From: Agelaius tricolor
Taxonomy: Eukaryota > Chordata > Aves > Passeriformes > Icteridae
Length of the DNA: 64,000 nucleotides
Reading direction: 5' to 3'
Assembly (NCBI GenBank): GCA_023055355.1
Contig: JALJCS010000037.1
Coordinates: 372,001 to 436,000 of the forward strand
This document shows, in pieces, positions 1-10,840 of the stretch. The notes beneath the pieces were generated by a model. The model saw only the letters and a list, made by a program, of their open reading frames with translations. It was not told the DNA's origin and did no database searches. The stretch's first letter is position 1. Each line of letters begins with the position of its first letter. The position numbers were made by a program, and so were the translations under genes.

Positions 1-2181
1 ACAGGAGCACAGCAAAAGAGAAGAAGCAGGAGCTGAATGTTTCAGAAGAAAACAACGCCACAGATCACAGGAGAGCAGGGCAGCAGGTATCTGTCAGGGA
101 GGTGAGTACAGCAGAGGTTTGATATCCTTCATTTGCAAGAGATAACTTGGAGGCAAAGGCAAGGATTGAAATCTTGGCAAGGCCAGTGTCTCTCATGCAA
201 AGCAGACACAAAGTTTGGTACTATTTATTTTGGGTGATTACAGATACAAATTCTCCATGTATCCTGTGTGCAGATATGGAGGACACAGATTGTCCATCTC
301 CTGCATTGGCCCAAATATTTGGATTCAGCTTTCCCTTCCCTATTCTTTATGTAGGTTGCTGTCTTTCCTGTTCTCTTTAGCCACTCCAGTGGCAATTTAA
401 AATTCTTTTCTGGGTTTTACACCACCCTTACACGTGCAAACCAGCTGCTGTCTTCAGCAAAGACTGAATGAAGACCTCAGGATTTAAGCCAGCAGTTCCC
501 TACCCTGACTTTGGGGCCCTGCAGAGAGAGGCAGCAGAACTGGGGGTGGTTTTCCCAGGGCAGCACAGGAGGATGGCTCTCAGTGCTCTCAGTGCTTCCC
601 CGTGGCAGCCACTCTGTCCTCAGAGCCACCACACCCAGGGTCCTGCCTGGGATTTGTGTGTTTAAAGGCTGGAGCCAATCTCATAAATGAATGTGTAAAG
701 TGCTGGACATTTCCTCTTGGATTGTTGAGAGCATATGGTCATGGGGCCACGGAGGGGGTTTCTCTGATTGCAATGCAGAAATAGGCATTACATCTAAATT
801 GACACTGGAAACTGACTGGAGCCTGGTATTAGAGAAGATTAAATTAACCCCCAGCAATAGCACCATATTACAAAAATGGTTAGATCTTAATAAATTGAAA
901 ATGATAACAGTGGCAAAAGCTGTACATTTTCCCTCGTGTTCCTTTATTGCTGTAACACTTCTTTCCAGTTTGTTGCTTCCGTGGGTTTTATTAGCACATT
1001 TCAGTGGAGTAGATTTGCTCTGAAGTGATAAAAGCCGACTGTAATCAGAAAGCTTTATGTTATCTGCAGCAAACAATGGTAAATGCCACCTGAGAAGGGC
1101 TCTGCTCAATGCCTTCATTACTGTGATTAGTCTAAGATAGCAACAAACTCCAAAGCTGCTGATAACAGACTCGGTTAGGAACACAATAAACACTGAACTC
1201 AGCCAGAAGGAGACAGCTCCCAGTGCCCTGGGTGTGTGGCATGGGCTCACCTGGCCGTGCTCACCAGGTGTCCCCACCTGCAGGGACGGATCCATCCAGA
1301 GCAGGGACCCATGGTGCCCCCAGTCCCTTCCAGCTGGAGATAATCTGTGCCCCTGCCACTGGCTGGGAATCAAATTCTGACTCAGCAGAGCAATCCCTTC
1401 AGTGCAGCTTTAACACCCCCTGACATACACTCATTTGTTCTAAGAAAAGATCCAGGCTGTTCTGGGGCCTCACAGTGTCCTGTGTACAGAAGTAAGAGAC
1501 GCTGGACAGGTGTTCCCTCACTCACCCACACAGCTGCTGGCTTGGGAGAAATTATCAGCAAATACTGGTTTTACTTTGTGGATCAAAGCCTTATAGGCTC
1601 ATATATCTCCTTCAAACCGGTGCTCTGAATTAAATGTTACCAAATCTCAGTTGAAAGCTGAAATTTCCAGTGACACAAGCTGGTGAGACCCACCAGGGTC
1701 CTGCCAAACTTGCAATTTTTTGCATATTTCTTTGACATTTTTGATTGCAAGCCCCTGGATAAAGAGTCCTGTCCTTTGCTCACCCTGGACACAAGGGAAG
1801 ATGGGATTTGACTGCTGCAGGAATGTTACTCTGGTCCTCTGCAAGAGGGAAAATTTTACATCTGGAGATTAGCTTTGAAATGAAACAAGGTGTGCAACTA
1901 TATAACCCTAATAAATATTGTTTCTCCTTTTGTAAAACTTTTTAATAGCATCCATGTCAATACAGGAAGGTTTTCTGGAGGGTTTTTTCTTAGTGTGAAT
2001 TTTGGTGGATGTTGGGTTTGTTTTTTTTTTTTTTGGCTGAAAGCCACAACCATTCCAGGTGAAAGCATTGCTGCCTTGGTTTATAGAAAGTGTGGTTTGG
2101 CTCTGGAGGAAAATAGAAATCACCAACAGGAAAACCTCCTGAATGGACAGCAGGTCCCAGAGGGCCCCTGGGGCTGTGGCA
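1..2181. other. Gene-free stretch, apparently unique sequence
   Basis: No recognisable exon, RNA gene or repeat family was seen. The segment holds a 14-base T run at 2021-2034 and a long reverse-strand open frame at 681-1373 that resembles no protein I know. The stretch around 1020-1180 is free of repeats and evenly mixed in composition, so it could be conserved non-coding DNA, but that cannot be judged from one genome. Confidence 0.5.
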
Positions 2182-2270
2182 GGGATGGGATGGGATGGGA
2201 TGGGATGGGATGGGATGGGATGGGATGGGATGGGATGGGATGGGATGGGATGGGATGGGATGGGGTGGGA
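2182..2270. repeat. (GGGAT)n pentanucleotide microsatellite
   Basis: Sixteen perfect GGGAT units run from 2182 to 2261, followed by GGGGT and GGGA. The + strand therefore carries about 18 G-tracts of three or more G separated by 2-base AT loops, an arrangement that fits G-quadruplex formation. Because the unit is 5 bp, all frames through it stay open and give apparent proteins rich in Gly, Trp, Asp and Met on the + strand, or in Ser, His, Pro and Ile on the - strand. These are repeat translations and not genes. Confidence 0.97.
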
Positions 2271-5200
2271 GCACACCCAGGGTCTGGCACATGCCAAGGC
2301 TTGGCTGGGGAGCCCTGTGGCCACAGGGAGAGGGAACAGCAGCCAGCTGGGCCATCCCTCCCCTCAGTACTGCAGCAATCTCCCAGAATAAATATTCTCC
2401 AACTTCCAGCGAGAAAAATTAATTTGTGTGCAGAGTTTCTAAAAACAGAGTTAATATTTCTATAGAGCAGATAAATCTCATCGAAACACCCCTTAGAAAA
2501 TCAGCAGTCAAAGCCTTTTGGAGAAAAATCAGTTCAAACAGAAATATTGTGCTCAGGCTTAGCTCTGAGCTGCTGGGAAGTGTTTTCCCTCAGCCCAGGG
2601 AGCAGCATTTTGCTTTCCAGGGCTTGGCACCCTCATTGCAGGTAGCCAGGGGCTGTGCCTACGTGCCCAGCATGGCACATCAGCCCCCCTGAAATACACT
2701 CACTTCCAGCCCTGGTGACAAATGCAAAAGGCAGAAATCTTAAATAGATCCGGGAACAGCAATCCTGCTGCCAAAAGCTTAGTTTTGAAGTGTTTGACAT
2801 TTCCTACCCGAGCTGAGCAAATAATTTATCTGATTAATTTAGTTTCCTCCCCGTCCACGAGTTGTCCAGGAGCTGTTGCTGAGATTTGCTCCAATTCATT
2901 TGTTATCTCAAGTCCCTGCCTGGGTCTGCAGCTTGTTTATGGGCAGTTTGTTATAAACAGCCACAAAATTCAGAGCTGTGCTGATTGCTCTTGATGGGGA
3001 ATGCGTGGCAGGATATTGTTCTAACTCTGTGACTCGGTGATTTAACCCTTGCAATTCGACTTCTGATGTGACTGCAAGGGAAATTTGTTGCCTATAAATG
3101 GCCTTTGCTGTTTGCCTAAAGGTCATTGCAGCTGAGGATGCTTCTGCCTGCTCCCAGAGCTGCTCAATGGGGTGGCAAAGGGCTGTCCTGGTAGTCCAGG
3201 CTGACTGTAGGAACAGCATCACCCCAGCTCCATCTCAACACAGAAACATCAACAACAGTCTCCTTTAAAAAATCCCACCCTTGGATTTGAGGACCATGAA
3301 CTGCTGGAGAGCATTTCCTGATGTGGCATTGAGAAGCAGGGCCTTGGAAATAAACAACTGGGGTTTTAAAGTAGTGAATCAGATAAAGAAATATTGAAAT
3401 AAAAAAAAAAGCGACTTTTTCAAGAGAGAAAATATTTTTCTAATTTACTCTTCTCCCACATTTTCACAACTACTAATTGATGGGCAAATCTCTGCCCCAA
3501 AATAGTTTTCCATAACAAAGTAAGGAGTAAGGAGGTAGGAGGAATCACAGCACTGTACTTGTGTGCAGCACAGCAAAGTGGGAATAATGAATCTGGGGTT
3601 TGTATAATTGAGATGTTTTATACTTGGGCTGGAGGGCTCACCTCATTCAACACTCAGCAAACAATTTTATAACATTACATCCGTATTTTTCTGCTTTCTA
3701 AGGATAATTTCCATGGCTTTGTTTATGCTTTCAGTAGCAGCTGACATGTCCTGCTGATCTGTGCATTCCTGCAAGGCTCAGTGCAGGGGGGTCTCAGCTG
3801 AGGGACTTTGCAATAGAGACAGAAAGGAAAGGGAACTTCTGATCTGTGGAAAATTCTGACATTTTGAAACAAATAACTATTGCAAAGCATGATGAATGGA
3901 CACACTTGTGAAGTTCTCTGCCAACTGATCTGTCAGGAGTCTTGGTTCAGTGCCATCAAGACATGTTTTTTCAATATTGTCCAATTGCTTTACTTTGGTG
4001 CCACTAAACCAAAATGAACAAAGTCCAAGGGAAAGCTGCCGACCTTTTAATTAAGATATGATAGATTATATCAACCCACTGCACTAGCTGCATTACAATA
4101 ACAGTGCAAGGAGAAGCTGCAAAAGCAAGAAATGTTTTTCCCTTCTGAGAAGTGAGTGGAATTTGGGTGATGCCTTTAATTGAGGTTCCACCTGAGAGCA
4201 GCATCCCTGCTGTGTCCATGTGCCCCAGGTGGGAGAGGCAGCACCTGGATCCCCAGAGTTTCACAGAGAACCATCATTAGAAAGCAAATTAGTTTTTTTC
4301 TTCACCTTTTTTTTTTTTTGTCATTATTTTTTCAAGGTCCTATTTCTTTCCTTCACTAACTGATATTTTTCATGCATTCCCAAGGAAGTAACACACCACA
4401 GGCATTAAAACCTGGCAGCTTCCCAAGACACTGAGGAGCATCTCCCTCTTACAGGATTCCATGGGACTTCCCAGAGCCAAGGAGCCTTTCCAGTGCAGCT
4501 GGGTTCATAGCCAGGAGGAGAGAAGGTGTTTCAGGCTGCTCTGGCCATGTGGGGAGGATTTCTGTGAAAAGTCACAGTTGGACTCATTCTGTAGCAACAA
4601 CAAATCCTGCCTGGTGAAGGAAAAATCCCAGTGAGCACACAGGGTGTTACATGCACAGTGTCCCTCCACCTGCTGTGTGTTACTCTCTTGCTCTCTGATT
4701 GCACTAATATCAAGAAATCTCATCTGAAATTTTTTTTTATTGCTTGTGAGGGGGATAAAAAAAATCCTTGGAAGACTCTGCTAGAGGTGGATCAGGGTAT
4801 TTCATAAAGCCAAAGTCACTAGGCATTTAAATAGTTTGACATATATCTTAATTCATATTCACAGCCAATTATACAGAGGAATGGCATTTGTACTTATTGA
4901 AATCACCTGACACCTCTCATTAGAAAAACACTGCTGGCAATTGATTATAATTTTGCCAAACCTTGGGCTGGAATTTTCTGTGCCACCAGTTTTCCTGAGG
5001 CAGGTTTGAGTCTGCTCCTTTTGCTGTAAAATACCAGAAAATGCACTTCTGAAATATAAACCAAGCAAATACTCCTCTGCTCCTGCCACTCCAGCAAGGA
5101 AATATTGGGTTTTTCCTTGTATGAACATGCCCAGGATCTGTGTGTCAGTGGCAGAGCAGGAACCAGGAGCCCAAGGATGCCACTGTCACATGGAACAAAA

Positions 5201-5987
5201 TGTTTGTTCAGACCCGTTATGGATTATCAGGGTGTGCAAAATGAGTGGGATTTTTAAAAATGCTTCTGTTCAGGGGGAACCAGTGTGAAGTGATGGGATC
5301 CTGAGTCCAAACAGAGCCTTGCTGGGGTGGTGGGGTGTGAGGTGATGGGTGGCACCCCTCATTTGTGCCTCCTGGGCTGCTGCTTCTTGTCACACATGGG
5401 GATGGAGGTGGGTGCAGAGCAAACACCACGAAGGACCTGGGAGGCTCTTTAGGAGACCAAACCCTTCTACTTGTCCAACTGCAATTCAAATTTAAAATGT
5501 GGCCTATGTTTGAATGAAGGGCTTAGGAGCTCGTTAAGTAAGGATAAATAAGGCAAACCAAAAAAACTCCTCCCCCCAAAAATACCCACCCAAAAAACCC
5601 CAATCCAGAGCACTGTCTCAATTTCTCTTGTTTTCCTGCTCTTTTCAGCTCCCCTTGCCTGCCTGACTCCCCCCTGCTTGTTTCTGGAGTGCCTTTATCA
5701 AGCCAAGAGGCTCTGCCTCTTCCCTTGGAGGTCTTCATTGCCTCCTTGTTGAGCACACTTTGAACAATAGTTCTCTAATTGCTCTTCAGAGAAAATTCCT
5801 GAACCACTTGGAAGGGCCCTCTAGCTGTTCCAGGGGAAAGGCTCTGCTCTCAGGAAAGGCTGTCTTGTAGCACCGAGGACTTGTTTCTCTGTGAGCCCCT
5901 TGTGTCACTGTCAGCCTTTGCATCCCGAGGATGTGCAGCTCCTAACACAGCCCACGTGGAGCCACCAGGGCTGGAGATTGCCAGAGG
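2271..5987. other. Gene-free stretch, apparently unique sequence
   Basis: No exon or named repeat was recognised. There are an A run at 3401-3410 and a T-rich run near 4307-4319. Positions 2745-3125 are a repeat-free block of mixed composition with AT-rich, homeodomain-like core motifs (TTTATC, GATTAATTTAG). It is a candidate conserved non-coding element, but only a cross-species alignment could show this. Confidence 0.4.
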
Positions 5988-6059
5988 AAAAGATGCCACA
6001 AAAAAAAAAAAAAAAGAAAAAAGATGCCATGAAAAAGATGCCACAAAAAAAAAAAAAAA
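5988..6059. repeat. A-rich local duplication with repeated AAAAGATGCCA
   Basis: The motif AAAAGATGCCA occurs three times (about 5988, 6019 and 6033). Two of the copies run into A tracts of 16 bases, at 6000-6015 and 6044-6059. This looks like slippage and local duplication of an A-rich tract. No retrotransposed body is visible upstream, so it does not look like a processed-transcript tail. Confidence 0.75.
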
Positions 6060-9000
6060 GTTTTCCTTCAGCTGACCTTGGGATTGTAAAATGAAGGCAC
6101 TCTGGAGAATATCTCGGGCGCAGGATGCTCTCCTTTGATCAGGACATGAAAGGACATCGTGTCTCTCTAATATCTGATGGGGCCATCAATCATCCCCGTG
6201 CAGACTGAGAAGTGCCACTCTGCTCTTCCATCACCTTTGCCTGACCTTGGAAAACTCCTCCTGAGTGCTGGGAGGAAATGTCATGGAGCAGCTGTCATTA
6301 GAGCTCCGTGATTAGGTGACCAAATCAAAAGGAAAACTGAAATGAACCGTCTTCAACAATTTCCTGCAATGGAAAAGGGGAGTTAAAATTCCTCCTCAAT
6401 CAATTAAAAAACCCCTCAGGCTGATTGATTTTGGAAAGCTCTATTTAATACCTGCATATTTAAGTTTAAATTTGATGAGGCTAGACTTAGGCTGGAAACG
6501 TTATTCCAAACAAATCCCCTTACAGTATTTTAACGTATTAATCCTAAATATACAGTAATCTGTAATAAATTCCCTGATCCTTATATGAATTTGGTGCCTC
6601 TATAAAGCTCGAAACAAGGCAAGTTTTGGCTTCAGAGGGCTGTGAAAAAGCCTCAGCCACTGGAGTATTTCTCCCAATTCCACTGGAGGTCAGTGCAGCC
6701 CTACAGTTCTGCTGGCACAATTGTCCTTTTCGCTCTGCTCTTGTGCTACAGCTGAACACAAACCCCTGTAGAGCTGTTTTTAAACTAGATTTGTGTAGTA
6801 ATAAATACAGGCTTAAGAACCGTGTTTGGTGGTTATATTTGGAACATCCTAGCAGGGATGTGAGAATCACAACTCGTTTGGGTGTTGGTGGGTTTTTTTT
6901 TTTCCCTTCCTTGTTATTGTGGCAGTTGTTTTTCAAGAGCTCGGGGTTATTTTTTTTTTTTTCCTTGTAAAAGTAAAATTACTTGGAATGCAAAAGTAGA
7001 AGGTTTTGTGACATGTTTTCATAGCTCCAGAGAAAAACACATCTCTGAGTTCCCAGCCTGTCAGAGGAGTGAGATAAGTGCAGTCCAGCTTGTGTCCTGT
7101 GCACTCAGGGGCTCTGGATCACATTTTTTGGTAGGATTTAAGTGTGAACTTGCTCAAGTCGATGCTTTCCTCTCTCTGCCTTCCTGATCTTTGTCCCCTT
7201 TTCTCCTGCAGGGCATTCACACATCACCCTCACCCCTCCTGACTGTGCAGATTCACCTGAGTGAGCTCCAAATCATCCCCTGTGGGAGAAGCTGAGTGAG
7301 AAAACCCCCAAAAACAGCCAAAAACCCCTGGGCCAAGCGGTTTAAAGTTATTTCAGAGAGGCTATTGGGGTTGTGGGTGAGCCCCCAGGCCTTGCTGCAT
7401 GCCTGGCTCCGTGGGGAACGTGCTTCTCCTCTGCCATGGGCACAGGATTCCAGCCAAAATCCCAATCCTACAGCCCTGCACCACCAGACATCCCAGGCAG
7501 ACCTGCTAAAAGAGGGGAACAAAGAAAACAAAGAAGGGAAATCTGAGTGCTGGGTGCCACAACTGCAGTTTGTCTGAATGGTCAGTGCAGGAGGGCTGTG
7601 TCACAGGAGGGAGGGTGACAGCACCCAGCAGGCATCACAAAAAGAGAGCCCTTAGTCAAAGGCTCGGGGGTCCTGAAACAGGACCTGCTCCAAAGTGGGC
7701 TTGATGTGGTCCAGTTCAGCCAGCTGGGCCAGCTCTGCTTCAGAAAATCCCAGTCATGGCCAGGAGGTGACAGGGACCGGGGTCCCCTGAGCCCAGTGAC
7801 AGCAATAGGCTGTGCCAGTGATCTGCCCTCGGGCTGCCTGCCTGCTGCAAGGCTCAGAGCAGGAGGAGCAGGGGGGAGGATTTACCCCATTCTGTGCTCT
7901 CAGAGCCTGCCTGGGAGCAGCCTGGGCACAGCTTGTGGGTTTGCTGCAAAAGCAGAGTGCAAAGAGCAGGATGCTTCTGCCCTTGGGGTCCCCAGTCCAA
8001 AGTTTGATGTTTCTGGTCCAGGTACTTTGTTCCTGCTCATTGATTTACTTTTCAGCTGTACTGGCCAGAGAGCTCATTAGGAGAAGGGGCTGCAAACCTC
8101 AATTCCTGCCCCCCCTCAGGCAATGGAATGACTCAAATCTCCAGGTTTGCTTCCTTCCTTCCTTCCCTGCAGGGATATTGGGGTGGGAGCTCTCTCAGGC
8201 TGAGCTGGCCATAGAGGACACAGTGTCCAGGATGTTTAGGTCTCAGTTTAATTCAGTGTACATTCAGCTGAGTCAAAGCAATGCTGGCAGAGCACAAGAT
8301 GATCAGGCTCAAACACAGAGATTTCCAAACATGCTGCTTTGACTGTGGAGGATTTCTTGTGCAGGAGCAATCTCATAAAGGAAATGCTGACAGCTGTATC
8401 CACTGGTTAATTTAAAACTCAGCTGGAACAAGACCTGGGCAAAATATTATTGTGAAGTGACTCTCATTGGCTGTTGTTCCATTACTGAAGCAACAAGTTC
8501 TACCACAGGCTGCCCTCCCTGTGTCCTTGTACCCTGACTTAATTTCCCTCTTGGCTCCTGCAGTAATATCCTCCTGCACCAGAACCTCACAGCACCGTCC
8601 CCCTCCTGCTCTCAGCCTGCTCTTGCAGATTTTGCATAAACACAGACCCTTCCCTTCAGGAGGGCTCTGGGATGCCTTGGGAAGGTTTCTGGTACACCTG
8701 ATTTTGCAGCTCCCTTCCGCCCCCACCCTCCCAGCTCGTGGTGGGTGACGAGAAAAGCTCAGAGCCTCTTCTCCTGCTGTTCCTGCCCAGCAGTGAGGCT
8801 CAGCTCCTCTCTCCACAGCTGGGTTTAGGCTCTTTGGGGAGCAATAGAGAGGGTTCCCAACCCCATCCCTACCCCTTCACTCCCTGTCTCCCTAGAACCA
8901 CCCCACCTGCCAGGGTCATATTTCCCCAAATAAAGGAGCCTCTGTTGGGTGAAAGAGACCCCCTCTCCCAGTCTTCCAGGTCTCTGCAGCAGCTGATTAA

Positions 9001-9897
9001 CATAAAAACATTTTCTGTTCCAAATCCTATGATTTCCATGTCTTTCTCATGCTTTCATTCAGCAAAAAAAAAAAAAAAAAAGGCTCTTTATAGGCCAGAA
9101 CTAGGAAAGCTGGAAACTTTGCCTTTGGTTTTAGAATTAACAAGTCTTTCTTCCAAGTGATTTTGTACAATATATGCTTTATAGTTCTCTACCCTGTCCA
9201 TGACTTATTTTATGCTAATAGCTCCCTAAGTATTATTAATTAGATTTTTTTTTTTTAAGTAAGAGAAAGTTCTTGAAAGTTAATTAAAAGTTCCACGCAG
9301 TAATTGTGCAAAAGTAGCTTTTCCGTTCTAAAAATTAAACCCCTATAATTAAAATCCGATATTCATTTAAAGATTCAAATGGGGTGTTTATGACTCATTT
9401 GTTTTTATTTATTTTTTTTGCCACTTTGGGAGTGTAATTGCTCCTCCAGCAGAGGAAAATCAATTGCAGCCCTGGTGCTTCCATGCCCCTGTCCCCTCTC
9501 TGGGAATAGGACACTCCCCTCACCCCAATTGTGTCACCCAGGGAATGACTGAGTCAGGAATGCAGGGACAGGGATTTGTGTTTGCACATATCTTGATCTC
9601 TTCCCCTAACAGCCTGTCACATTTTTTTCATTCCCTAGGATGTAAAAAATTTGTTGTCTTGTTATCTCAAGGCTGGAATATAGATTTCAGAAGCTTATCA
9701 GCATCTCATATTTGCCAGCAAGAGGCTACTTACTGCACATTCGAATAACAGCCAGGCTGGAAATCCAAACACAGCAGCTTGGCAGAGCCAAAGGAGTGTT
9801 GGGAGGAGAGTTTGGGTGCTGGTGTAATCCCAAGGGACTCCCTTCATCACAGGGTGTCTGCCAGTGGGAGCTTTGGATCTTTCCCTTGGCCCTGGTG
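6060..9897. other. Gene-free stretch with homopolymer runs and an AT-rich block
   Basis: No exon was recognised. Homopolymer runs include T runs near 6893-6903 and 6951-6962 and an 18-base A run at 9064-9081. Positions 6390-6560 and 9085-9420 are AT-rich, lack repeats and contain several TAAT cores, so they are weak candidates for conserved non-coding elements. A forward frame at 7812-8342 is open for 176 codons but has no recognisable domain, and I treat it as chance. Confidence 0.4.
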
Positions 9898-10176
9898 TGT
9901 TGCTACAGGACACAAAATAAAACAACACAGACACTGGAACCTCCAAGGTAGAAAAGAGGGAAGTTTAATTTCTGACTTAAACATTTATAGATTTTCCAAA
10001 GTGACAGTGGATTGGAGGATGACAGTGCCACCTCTCTAATGATGCTGGACAAACCAACAGTCCATCAAATTTCTCTTCTTCCAGAAAAGAATGTAAGACA
10101 ATAATTATTTACATAAAACTGGGTGAGAAAGTTCTTTACATTATAAGAATGTAAACATCAGAAGAACAGGGTGACA
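9898..10176 (-). mobile_element. Solo LTR, family A copy 1 (ERVK-like)
   Basis: This 279-bp element begins TGTTGC and ends GACA as displayed. It is flanked by a perfect 6-bp direct duplication, CTGGTG, at 9892-9897 and 10177-10182. Related copies lie at 25188, 39828 and 53995. Read on the minus strand it has a TATAAA-like motif followed by a degraded poly(A) signal, the order expected in an LTR. A 6-bp target duplication is typical of class II (ERVK-like) retroviruses, so the class is inferred from that. Only one LTR is present and no internal gag, pol or env sequence was found. Its U5 end has lost the CpGs seen in the 39828 and 53995 copies, which suggests an older insertion or a different subfamily. 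Confidence 0.88.
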
Positions 10177-10464
10177 CTGGTGCTCTGCATGGATGGAGGG
10201 GGAGAAAACCTCATGGCCAAGGCTGTGTTTGTGTGTTGTTTCCACCACTGAAATGCTCAAAGAGAAGTGGAAGAAGGAGGATCAAGCTTTTCAAAAGTGA
10301 ATTTTTGTGTAATGATCCAACTTCAGACACCAGGCAAGGGACACAAATTTCCTGCTTTGCATTTCTTGCACACCAAAGGAAGAATTCCTTACTCACACCT
10401 TCCTTGCTCAAGGAAGCCCAGGTGGCTGGGCATGACCAGAGATGTCTTTGGAGTCCCTCAAAAA
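10177..10464. other. Spacer between solo LTR and minisatellite
   Basis: The first six bases are the LTR target duplication. The rest shows no repeat or coding signal that I recognise. Confidence 0.5.
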
Positions 10465-10840
10465 TCCATGAGTGACACCATTCTGCAAAATCCAAGAGTG
10501 ACATCATACTGCAAAATCCATGAGTGACACCATTCTGCAAAATCCAAGAGTGACACCATACTGCAAAATCCAAGAGTGACATCATACTGCAAAATACATG
10601 AGTGACACCATACTGCAAAAATCCATGAGTGACACCATTCTGCAAAATCCAAGAGTGACACCATACTGCAAAATCCAAGAGTGACACCATACTGCAAAAT
10701 CCAAGAGTGACACCATACTGCAAAAATCCAAGAGTGACACCATTCTGCAAAAATCCAAGAGTGACACCATACTGCAAAATCCATGAGTGACACCATTCTG
10801 CAAAATCCAAGAGTGACACCATACTGCAAAAATCCAAGAG
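10465..10840. repeat. 26-bp minisatellite, 14 full copies plus a partial copy
   Basis: The unit reads TCCAAGAGTGACACCATACT followed by GCAAAA. There are 14 full copies and a final 8-bp partial copy at 10833-10840. Four copies (6, 10, 11 and 14) carry an extra A and are 27 bp. Recurrent variants are CCATGAG for CCAAGAG, CATTCTG for CATACTG, and GACATCA for GACACCA. The variants are interspersed, as expected from unequal exchange and conversion. The reverse strand has no stop codon in any frame. A 26-bp period cycles the frames, so three units encode a 26-residue repeating peptide rich in Trp, Cys, Phe and Leu, including a 211-codon open frame. There is no promoter or protein-like context, so it is not called as a gene. 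Confidence 0.97.

Noticed and set aside
1890..2465. Gly/Trp/Asp/Met- and Ser/His/Pro/Ile-repeat proteins on both strands
   Set aside because: They are produced by the (GGGAT)n microsatellite and have no independent coding support.
7197..7212. Pyrimidine tract ending CTGCAG as a splice acceptor
   Set aside because: No coding exon can be recognised downstream and no donor pairs with it.
7812..8342. 176-codon forward open frame
   Set aside because: There is no recognisable domain, no splice context and a second overlapping frame in the same strand. It is consistent with chance in GC-richer DNA.
9064..9081. 18-base A run as a possible retrotransposed mRNA tail
   Set aside because: There is no upstream body resembling a processed gene and no flanking target duplication seen.
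10465..10840. Regularly spaced repeats that could suggest a CRISPR array
   Set aside because: The units are contiguous with no unique spacers, and the sequence is eukaryotic. It is a tandem minisatellite.
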